Source of the DNA: Hyphomicrobiales bacterium
GTDB taxonomy: Bacteria; Pseudomonadota; Alphaproteobacteria; Rhizobiales; Aestuariivirgaceae
Assembly (NCBI GenBank): GCA_027067085.1
Contig: JAMOMM010000145.1
Location: forward strand, 1 to 14,126
Length of the DNA stretch: 14,126 nucleotides
Direction: 5' to 3'
The position numbers and the translations under genes were made by a program. This document shows positions 1 to 5,739 of the stretch, piece by piece. The notes below the pieces were generated by a model, which was not told the origin of the DNA, ran no database searches, and saw nothing but the letters and a program-made list of their open reading frames with translations. The first letter of the stretch is position 1. Each line of letters opens with the position of its first letter.

Positions 1-374
1 TGCTTGGCGATGGCGCGCATGCAATGTACCCGATTGGCTCAAATGGGGCAACGCAGGGTATTGTGGATGCTCGAATATTGGTGCGAGAGCTTTTGACAAA
101 AGGTTTAGGCAATGATGCTCTTGCTGCTTATGAAGACGAACGCCGCCCGATTACGTCAAAAATTGTATTGGCAAATCGCGGCAATGGGCCAGATCAAATC
201 ATGGAAACTGTTGAACAAAAATGTGGCGGTGATTTTGAAGATATTCATCAAGTGATTTCACAACAAGCACTAGAAGAGCAAGCGAGTAAATACAAACATC
301 TTACTGGTTTTGATGTGGAAACTTTAAATGCTCAATCGTCCATTATTACCAATGAACAAATTGTTTTTAAATAG
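1..374 (+). CDS. FAD-dependent aromatic hydroxylase-like monooxygenase, C-terminal fragment
   Basis: This is the 3' end of a gene that starts before the window; the reading frame is open from base 3. The first codons give LGDGAHAMYPIGSNGA, the conserved second FAD-binding (GD) motif of the PHBH/salicylate hydroxylase family of flavin monooxygenases. A helical tail follows with ERRPITSKIVLANRGNGP, a segment I associate with annotated flavin-dependent oxidoreductases of proteobacteria. The enzyme would use NAD(P)H and O2 to hydroxylate an aromatic or related substrate in the cytoplasm, but the substrate cannot be read from this part. It ends with TAG at 372-374, only 9 bp before dctQ, so it is probably co-transcribed with the TRAP genes and may act on the imported compound (inference). 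Family call is firm; substrate is unknown. Confidence 0.85.
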   Translation, partial: LGDGAHAMYPIGSNGATQGIVDARILVRELLTKGLGNDALAAYEDERRPITSKIVLANRGNGPDQIMETVEQKCGGDFEDIHQVISQQALEEQASKYKHLTGFDVETLNAQSSIITNEQIVFK

Positions 375-383
375 GGGTTTGGG

Positions 384-947
384 GTGGAACATATAAAGCG
401 ATTTGGTATTGCACCAGAATTAGAGATGCGCGTTGGGGTTGGCGTGGAAACGCTCGCACGACGGTTGGCTTTGCTTGGCGGCTTTGTTCTGACCAGCCTT
501 ATTATTTTAACCGTTGTTAGCATTACAGGGCGAGCATTTATTTTTGCTGGCCTTCGCCCAGTGCCCGGAGACTTTGAACTTGTAGAAGTCTGTACGGCGT
601 TTGCCGTGTTTTCGTTTTTGCCATGGTGCCAATTAAAACGTGGCCATGTAACGGTGGACCTTTTTGTTAGTCGCCTATCGGCACGAAAACTAGCTTTCTT
701 GTCATTTGTTAGCAATGTGATACTGAGCATTTTTTCAGGTATTATTCTTTGGCGATTGGTTATGGGTACGCTAGACAAATATGCCTATACTGAAACTACA
801 TTTATTCTCCAATTCCCATTGTGGTGGGGGTATGCCGCTTGCCTAGTGGGTGGAACGGTTTTCACTATTGTTTCAGTTTACACGGTTTGGCGAAGCCTCA
901 ATGAAATGCTTGGCGCAGGTGAACGCCCAACGACAGGTGCGCACTAA
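384..947 (+). CDS. TRAP transporter small permease subunit (DctQ family)
   Basis: A 187-residue protein with four hydrophobic segments (roughly residues 28-50, 66-83, 102-127 and 145-168), the usual size and topology of DctQ, the small membrane subunit of tripartite ATP-independent periplasmic transporters. The segment with RPVPGDFELVE followed by CQLKRGHVTVD is typical of the family. I take the GTG at 384 as start because an AGGGG sequence lies at 373-377; an ATG at 426 would give a protein 14 residues shorter and cannot be excluded. The stop overlaps the start of dctM by one base (TAATG), indicating translational coupling. No periplasmic binding protein gene is visible beside it, so the substrate is unknown. 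Confidence 0.88.
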   Translation: MEHIKRFGIAPELEMRVGVGVETLARRLALLGGFVLTSLIILTVVSITGRAFIFAGLRPVPGDFELVEVCTAFAVFSFLPWCQLKRGHVTVDLFVSRLSARKLAFLSFVSNVILSIFSGIILWRLVMGTLDKYAYTETTFILQFPLWWGYAACLVGGTVFTIVSVYTVWRSLNEMLGAGERPTTGAH

Positions 948-2281
948 TGGATTTGGGTCTAAGCAACCTCGAGCTTGCGAGTTGGGTTTTTGTCGTCTTA
1001 ATGGTGATGATCTTTGTGCGAATCCCCATTGGGCTAGCTATGTTGATTTGTGGCGTCGTGGGAAATTATTTGATTAATGGCACTTGGATTCCAATCTTAT
1101 CGCAATTGAAATCGATGCCATTTGAAACTTTTTCGAACTATTCGCTTTCTATCGTTCCGTTGTTTTTGCTGATGGGGCAGTTTGCAACGCGTGGTGGTAT
1201 GTCAAAGGCCTTGTTTAAAGCGGCCGAAGCTTGGCTTGGCCATCTTAAAGGTGGCGTGGCGATGGCCGCTATTGGTGCATGTGGTGGCTTTGGTGCTATT
1301 TGTGGGTCGTCTTTGGCAACTGCTGCCACAATGGGGCAAGTTGCTTTGCCTGAGATGAAGCGCTTTGGTTATTCTGATTCTCTTTCAACAGGGGCGCTTG
1401 CTGCTGGTGGCACGCTTGGTATTTTGATACCGCCTTCGGTGGTGCTGGTGATTTATGCGGTGTTGGCAGAACAAAATATTGCAAAGCTCTTTGTTGCAGC
1501 GTTTATTCCTGGGATATTGGCCGCGATTGGATATTTAATTGCCATTGCAGTTTATGTTCGCTTGAAACCAGATTCAGCGGGCAGCCGTGAAAAAGTTGAT
1601 CTGTCTGAGCGACTAAAAGCGCTGCGCGATGTGTGGCCTGTTTTGGTTGTGTTTACCGCAGTTATTGGCGGCATTTATGTTGGTATTTTCACACCAACTG
1701 AAGCAGCTGCCATTGGTGCGGCAGGCACTGGTTTGATTGCGATCTTTAATGGAGGGCTGACGTTTTCTTCGTTCAAAGATGCCTTACTAGAGACAGCTGT
1801 TTCAACGGGTATGATCTTCTTTATCGTACTTGGAGCCAGCGTTTTTAATACGTTTTTGGGGTTTTCTCAATTGCCCCAAGAAGTGGTGAGCTGGGTCAGT
1901 GCATCTGGCTATAGCCCGTGGTTGGTTTTGTTTTTGGTCTTGCTTTGTTATTTGGTGTTTGGCTGCATCATGGATTCGCTTTCAATGATTTTGCTGACGA
2001 TCCCTGTGTTCTTTCCAATGATGGCGGCGATGGATTTTGGATTATCACCTGAAGAATTTGCGCTTTGGTTTGGTATCTTGGTTCTTATTGTGGTTGAAGT
2101 TGGATTGATTACACCGCCCGTTGGGATGAACTTGTTTGTGATTAATTCCATGGCCAAAACTGTTCCAATGTCAGAAACCTATCGTGGCGTTGTCCCTTTT
2201 GTCATAAGCGACTTAGTACGCGTTGTGATTTTGGCCATGTTCCCAGCCATATCTTTGGTGATGGTTCGCTTGATGTTTTAA
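947..2281 (+). CDS. TRAP transporter large permease subunit (DctM family)
   Basis: A 444-residue, very hydrophobic protein of normal DctM length with about a dozen membrane segments. It is the ion-coupled transport subunit that takes substrate from the periplasmic binding protein and moves it inward with sodium. Family signatures are visible: GACGGFGAICGSS near residue 110, GTLGILIPPSV near 156-165, FTPTEAAAIGA near the middle and GLITPPVGMNLFVI near the C-terminus. Its ATG shares a base with the dctQ stop, so the two subunits are translated together. The gene ends 28 bp from the end of a convergent gene on the other strand, which marks the boundary of this operon. Confidence 0.93.
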   Translation: MDLGLSNLELASWVFVVLMVMIFVRIPIGLAMLICGVVGNYLINGTWIPILSQLKSMPFETFSNYSLSIVPLFLLMGQFATRGGMSKALFKAAEAWLGHLKGGVAMAAIGACGGFGAICGSSLATAATMGQVALPEMKRFGYSDSLSTGALAAGGTLGILIPPSVVLVIYAVLAEQNIAKLFVAAFIPGILAAIGYLIAIAVYVRLKPDSAGSREKVDLSERLKALRDVWPVLVVFTAVIGGIYVGIFTPTEAAAIGAAGTGLIAIFNGGLTFSSFKDALLETAVSTGMIFFIVLGASVFNTFLGFSQLPQEVVSWVSASGYSPWLVLFLVLLCYLVFGCIMDSLSMILLTIPVFFPMMAAMDFGLSPEEFALWFGILVLIVVEVGLITPPVGMNLFVINSMAKTVPMSETYRGVVPFVISDLVRVVILAMFPAISLVMVRLMF

Positions 2282-2309
2282 ACCAAAGTGTTGTTTGGAA
2301 ACTTATTGG

Positions 2310-3191
2310 CTATTGCGAATTTATCGATGTTGATGGTTTGAAAAGGACAGCAGCGATAAACACAAATGCGCTGATATTCATGATGAGTGCATAGATGATT
2401 GATGGAATGAGAAGAGCATTGTTTTGGGCCAAAGTTGTCGCGAGTGTTGTGGCAACAAAAATACCCATTGCACCGTTTTGTAACCCGCCTTCAAGGCTGA
2501 TGGCTTTTGCGGCCTGAAGGCTTACGCCTAAAAATTTTGCTAGGAAAAATCCCGCTATCATAATGGTGAGGTTTAAGGCGACCATTAAACCGCCGATTGT
2601 TGGCAAGTTTGCAATCATCGCGCCCCATTCACTATAAAACGCTGACAAGACGATACCTGCAAAAATAACAATGGACAGGGGGCGAATTTTTCGTTCAATT
2701 TTTGCGGCAAGCTTTGGTTTTGACTGGTTAATCAAAAGACCAATAATGACAGGCAAAGTGGAAATTACAAAGATGCCAATCACTAGCCGCCAGACGGGCA
2801 AATCAATCACTGTTGAAGAGAGTTGAAACCAGGTGAATGAAAACCCGACAATGAGCGGGATGGTGATAATTCCTGCGAGTGAGGAAATGGCGGTTAAAGA
2901 AATGGACAGCGCCGTATCGCCTTTTGCGAGATGAGTGAGCAAGTTTGAGGTGATGCCGCCAGGGCTTGCAGCAAGGATCATCACGCCGATTGCTAACATG
3001 GGATCAAGTTTGAAAAAGTGCAAAAGTGAAAACGCGGTGATGGGCAATAATAAAAGTTGGCAAAACAGACCTATGCCGATTGCCAAGGGTTGTTTTGCAA
3101 TACGGGTAAAATCGCTCCAATGCAGCGTAAGGCCAATGCCAAACATTATGAAGGCTAAACCAACTGGTAGCAGGAGTTTTGCAAAAATCAT
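2310..3191 (-). CDS. BASS-family (bile acid:sodium symporter-like) transporter
   Basis: A 293-residue membrane protein with about nine or ten hydrophobic segments, matching bacterial members of the bile acid:sodium symporter (BASS/SBF) superfamily in length. Recognisable elements are the N-terminal MFGIGLTL stretch, LAASPGGITSNLLTHLAKGD near residues 73-92 (the conserved crossing region involved in sodium and substrate binding) and EGGLQNGAMG near 233-243. Family members carry organic anions such as bile acids, pyruvate or pantoate; the substrate here cannot be told. It is the last gene of the leftward set sco1-ubiE-menA and starts 22 bp after menA, so it is probably in the same transcript. 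Its link to quinone synthesis or N2O respiration is unexplained. Confidence 0.85.
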   Translation of the reverse strand: MIFAKLLLPVGLAFIMFGIGLTLHWSDFTRIAKQPLAIGIGLFCQLLLLPITAFSLLHFFKLDPMLAIGVMILAASPGGITSNLLTHLAKGDTALSISLTAISSLAGIITIPLIVGFSFTWFQLSSTVIDLPVWRLVIGIFVISTLPVIIGLLINQSKPKLAAKIERKIRPLSIVIFAGIVLSAFYSEWGAMIANLPTIGGLMVALNLTIMIAGFFLAKFLGVSLQAAKAISLEGGLQNGAMGIFVATTLATTLAQNNALLIPSIIYALIMNISAFVFIAAVLFKPSTSINSQ

Positions 3192-3213
3192 CGTTAATCC
3201 AGAAGTGCGAGAG

Positions 3214-4131
3214 CTATCCCAGTTTTACACCAATTGCACCAACGGCATATAAAACTGAAAAAGCAAATTGTAGCTTAGCTGTTTGAATGAGTAACATGTT
3301 GAGGTCGTTACCCGTTTTTGACTTCCAAATCTTATAAATTAAAAACGCAGCAAATGGAAAAACAATAATTGGTAACATGTTTGTCTTGCCAGTTGCGTTT
3401 AGTTCACTTGCGACTTGGAGTATAAAGGGCAAAACAAGAAACAATGATAATAGGCGCTTTGAATTGGAGTCTCCTGAGACGATAGCCAGTGTTCGGCGAC
3501 CAGATTTTTCATCTTCAATGCGATCTCGGTGGTTGTTGACCATTAAAACTGCTGCACCAAAAAAACCGATGGCTAGGCCAAGACTAATGGCATGTGTCGT
3601 GATGGTTCCAGTTTGCAAGTAATAAGTACCCGTGACGGCAATAATACCAAAGAACCCAATAACAAAAACTTCCCCAAGCGGGGAATGTGAAATTGGGTAT
3701 GGCCCGTTTGAATAAGCATATCCGCTGGCAAGAGATAACAGGCCAACCAACAAAACAGGCCAGCCACCAAAATAGATGAGATATAGGCCTATGCAAGCGG
3801 CCAATGCAAAACACAAAATCGCCATTCGTTTTACTTCGCCAGCTGTTGCATAACCCATAGCGGTTAAACGCATTGGGCCAAGGCGGGCAGGTGTGTCGTT
3901 GCCTGAAATGCCGTCGGCCGCGTCATTATATAAATTGGTGCCTGCTTGAATCGCGAGTGCTGTGATGAGTGTTAGGCCCAAAATAATCGGGTTGATAAAC
4001 CCAAGATCATAAAATGCCAATCCGCCTGCCGCTAGAATTGGGCTGGCCGCAATTGTTAAGGTTTTGGGCCTGCAACCAATGGCAAACAAGTTCCAAAATG
4101 GTCGTCGGGTGATTGCGTGGCTTGTACTCAT
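3214..4131 (-). CDS. menA: 1,4-dihydroxy-2-naphthoate polyprenyltransferase (MenA)
   Basis: An integral membrane prenyltransferase of the UbiA superfamily that attaches the polyprenyl tail to 1,4-dihydroxy-2-naphthoate, giving demethylmenaquinone. The 305-residue protein opens with RPKTL (21-25), typical of MenA, and carries both Asp-rich motifs: NLYNDAADGISGND (66-79) and NNHRDRIEDEKSGRRTL (199-215), the second containing DxxxD. RLGPMR after the first motif and TGTYYLQTG (167-175) also agree with MenA rather than UbiA. I chose the ATG at 4131 because it overlaps the ubiE stop as ATGA and leaves a normal N-terminus; an in-frame start at 4191 would add 20 basic residues inside ubiE. The neighbour upstream, ubiE/menG, does the next pathway step. 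No other men genes lie in the window. Confidence 0.9.
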   Translation of the reverse strand: MSTSHAITRRPFWNLFAIGCRPKTLTIAASPILAAGGLAFYDLGFINPIILGLTLITALAIQAGTNLYNDAADGISGNDTPARLGPMRLTAMGYATAGEVKRMAILCFALAACIGLYLIYFGGWPVLLVGLLSLASGYAYSNGPYPISHSPLGEVFVIGFFGIIAVTGTYYLQTGTITTHAISLGLAIGFFGAAVLMVNNHRDRIEDEKSGRRTLAIVSGDSNSKRLLSLFLVLPFILQVASELNATGKTNMLPIIVFPFAAFLIYKIWKSKTGNDLNMLLIQTAKLQFAFSVLYAVGAIGVKLG

Positions 4132-4874
4132 TGGCGTTCCAATTGGTGCTCTTTTAGGTGTTGTGGTTTTTTGCCGTGATGTAGCGCGCAAATGCCAAAA
4201 GAATAATTACTATATTCTACATCGCCAAAACCAGCTTTTGTAAACTGATCGCATAATTCTAATTGGTTTGGAAATTTGCGGATAGACTCAATTAGGTATT
4301 GATAGGCGGCGGGTTCGCGCGCAACAAAGGCACCTAGGCGGGGGATAATGGCCCATGAGTAAAAGTCGTAAAATGGTTTTAGCCAAAACACGGGGGTTGA
4401 AAACTCAAGGCACAAAAATTGGCCACCAGGTTTTAGGCAGCGGTTGATTTCTTGTAACACGGCATCTGTATCAGTCATGTTACGCAGGCCAAATGACAAA
4501 GTGATGACATCGATTGAATTATCAGCAAAGGGCATCTGCTCGCCCGTTGCAACAAGCCAGTGCAAGGGCAAATCGAGTTTTTGTTTTCCTGCCTCTACCA
4601 TTTCTTTGCTGGCATCAACAATAATGACAGATGTGCCCTTGGATTTATATATTTTCGCACCGACATCACCTGTGCCGCCAGCAAGGTCGACAATAAGAGC
4701 GTTCTTTGATGCTCTTAGTTTGTGAACCAAGCGGGTTTTCCACCAGCGGTGAATGCCAAAACTCATCAAGTCATTCATCAAATCATAGCGAGGCGCGATT
4801 GAAGCAAAGACGTGCGAAATTTTTTCTTGCCGCTGTTTAGGGCTTACTGTTTGGTAGCCAAATGTATCGCGCAT
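4128..4874 (-). CDS. ubiE: Demethylmenaquinone/ubiquinone C-methyltransferase (UbiE/MenG)
   Basis: A SAM-dependent methyltransferase of 248 residues that performs the C-methylation completing menaquinone, and in many bacteria a C-methylation in ubiquinone synthesis too. The family signature YDLMNDLMSFGIHRWWK is at 30-46, the SAM-binding motif I DLAGGTGD at 63-70 (most relatives have DVAGGTGD), SFGLRNMTD at 127-135 and the PGGQFLCLEFS strand at 149-159. A short polar tail (KKPQHLKEHQLERQ) follows the core. It sits 30 bp after sco1 and overlaps menA by four bases. That pairing suggests a demethylmenaquinone role, but a dual UbiE role or a second copy elsewhere cannot be excluded. The ribosome-binding site is weak (GGAC), consistent with reading from an upstream transcript. 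Confidence 0.9.
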   Translation of the reverse strand: MRDTFGYQTVSPKQRQEKISHVFASIAPRYDLMNDLMSFGIHRWWKTRLVHKLRASKNALIVDLAGGTGDVGAKIYKSKGTSVIIVDASKEMVEAGKQKLDLPLHWLVATGEQMPFADNSIDVITLSFGLRNMTDTDAVLQEINRCLKPGGQFLCLEFSTPVFWLKPFYDFYSWAIIPRLGAFVAREPAAYQYLIESIRKFPNQLELCDQFTKAGFGDVEYSNYSFGICALHHGKKPQHLKEHQLERQ

Positions 4875-4904
4875 CGTGTCCGTCTATGTTGTTTTGAGCA
4901 TGGG

Positions 4905-5540
4905 TTATTTGATTTTGATTTTTGTGGTGTATTCACGCAACTTTGCCGCCATTTGTTTGGCGGTTGTGGCGTGTGAGAAACGGGTAACGAACTTGCCGTC
5001 GATGCCCATTAAAAATACGGACGATGTGTGGTCGACCACGTAGTCATCATTTATACCGCCTGCGTCTGCGACTTTAGCAAACTTAACGCGAAACTTTTTT
5101 GCCACTGAATTGATGGCAACTTGGCTGCCAGTTAAACCAATTAACCGAGGATGAAAAGCACCGACATAATCGCGCAGAACAGCGACTGTATCGCGCTCGG
5201 GGTCAACGGAAATAAAGACAGGCTGAATGATGTCGGCGTCTTTACCGAGTAAATCTAAGGCATGGGTCATCGTTTGAAGGCTGGTTGGGCAAATGTCTGG
5301 GCAATATGTGTAGCCAAAATAAAGCAACATAAATTTGCCTTGGAAATCTTGGTCTGTACGGACGCGGCCAGTGTGATCTTTAAGCATAAAGCGCCCGCCA
5401 GTGGTGACTGTTTGAGTGGTGGCTGTTTGCTTGCTATCTGCAAACGAGGGCGAGGATAATGATGTTAAACCAATGCTCATGCCAATGCTTATGCCAATGC
5501 TCATGCATGTAAATGCAATAGTTTTTTTTGTACGTGTCAT
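4905..5540 (-). CDS. Sco1/SenC-family copper chaperone
   Basis: A 211-residue exported, thioredoxin-fold protein that binds copper and helps build CuA centres, classically in cytochrome oxidase subunit II. The copper ligands are present: C80-PDI-C84 in GYTYCPDICP and His171 in VVDHTSSVFLM. ISVDPERDT (110-118) is also characteristic. An N-terminal hydrophobic stretch (about residues 8-30, rich in repeated SIG) acts as signal peptide or membrane anchor, followed by a polar linker. It is the first gene of the leftward set and is divergent from nosZ across a 199-bp gap with an FNR-type operator. Because NosZ also has a CuA centre, this Sco may serve NosZ rather than, or as well as, an oxidase (inference). 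A poly-T run at 5522-5529 lies in its first codons. Confidence 0.92.
   Translation of the reverse strand: MTRTKKTIAFTCMSIGISIGMSIGLTSLSSPSFADSKQTATTQTVTTGGRFMLKDHTGRVRTDQDFQGKFMLLYFGYTYCPDICPTSLQTMTHALDLLGKDADIIQPVFISVDPERDTVAVLRDYVGAFHPRLIGLTGSQVAINSVAKKFRVKFAKVADAGGINDDYVVDHTSSVFLMGIDGKFVTRFSHATTAKQMAAKLREYTTKIKIK
5471..5506 (-). repeat. Three tandem 12-bp repeats inside the sco1 signal sequence
   Basis: Three adjacent 12-base units read CAATGCTCATGC, CAATGCTTATGC and CAATGCTCATGC on the + strand; only one base of the middle unit differs. Read as sco1 codons they give the repeated Met/Ile-Ser-Ile-Gly units of the hydrophobic core of the signal peptide (about residues 13-24). Because the unit is 12 bases, gain or loss of a copy keeps the frame and lengthens or shortens the core by four residues. 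Seen directly in the sequence. Confidence 0.9.
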
Positions 5541-5583
5541 TTAAAGCAGCTTTCTAGAAACTGAAGTGATTTCATGATCGAGC

Positions 5584-5589
5584 GTATAA
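5584..5589 (-). promoter_or_regulatory. Candidate -10 element of the sco1-ubiE-menA promoter
   Basis: Read on the minus strand, TTATAC lies 21 bp beyond the FNR-type box (TATACG lies at exactly 22 bp), again the class II distance. A start near 5576 would give a leader of about 36 bases before sco1. With the mirror-image element for nosZ, one operator could drive both directions. Inference from spacing; no start site has been mapped. Confidence 0.45.
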
Positions 5590-5610
5590 CAAATATAAAT
5601 TTTTCATGTC

Positions 5611-5624
5611 TTGATTATTATCAA
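5611..5624. promoter_or_regulatory. FNR/DNR/NnrR-type operator TTGAT-TATT-ATCAA
   Basis: The 14-base sequence matches the TTGAT-N4-ATCAA consensus of Crp/Fnr-family anaerobic regulators in both half-sites without a mismatch. Members include FNR and FixK/Anr (responding to low oxygen) and DNR/NnrR (responding to NO); the site alone cannot say which binds. Its centre is 122 bp before the nosZ start and 77 bp before the sco1 start, so it can serve both divergent transcripts. Confidence 0.85.
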
Positions 5625-5645
5625 TGATTGATGGTTTCTGCGGGC

Positions 5646-5651
5646 TAAAAA
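5646..5651 (+). promoter_or_regulatory. Candidate -10 element of the nosZ promoter
   Basis: TAAAAA(T) lies 21 bp to the right of the FNR-type box, close to the 22-bp spacing of a class II activated promoter centred near -41.5. This predicts a transcript start around 5658 and an 80-base leader before nosZ. The hexamer is a moderate match to TATAAT, so the call is an inference from spacing. Confidence 0.45.
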
Positions 5652-5739
5652 TCACCGCGCAGGGGTTTGTTTTGTTTGACGAGGGGAATTATCGCCAAGC
5701 CAGCGCAAACACCGTTTAACTTAAATAATCGGAGAAGCA

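Larger units (their letters stand above)
5541..5739. promoter_or_regulatory. Divergent promoter region between sco1 and nosZ
   Basis: This 199-bp gap separates the leftward sco1 set from the rightward nos cluster and is AT-rich in its centre. It holds a perfect FNR-type palindrome at 5611-5624, an overlapping dyad TCAAT-G-ATTGA at 5621-5631, a perfect 10-bp palindrome TTTCTAGAAA at 5551-5560 and AAAGC-A-GCTTT at 5543-5553. No start sites are mapped; promoter placement rests on spacing from the central operator. Confidence 0.8.

Noticed and set aside
332..778. Minus-strand open frame of 148 codons opposite dctQ
   Set aside because: Composition is low in hydrophobic residues and rich in Arg, Ser, Thr and Pro, typical of an antisense shadow; dctQ on the other strand is clear.
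2283..2298. Possible bidirectional terminator CCAAA-GTGTTG-TTTGG between dctM and the BASS gene
   Set aside because: Only a 5-bp AT-rich stem with no T-tract; too weak to call although the convergent genes would need one.
4131..4191. Longer menA start at 4191
   Set aside because: It would add 20 basic, poorly conserved-looking residues inside ubiE; the ATG at 4131 forms an ATGA overlap with the ubiE stop and matches the normal MenA N-terminus.
5621..5631. Second regulator site TCAAT-G-ATTGA overlapping the FNR-type box
   Set aside because: Spacing of the half-sites does not fit TTGAT-N4-ATCAA; probably a by-product of the repeated TCAAT/ATTGA letters.
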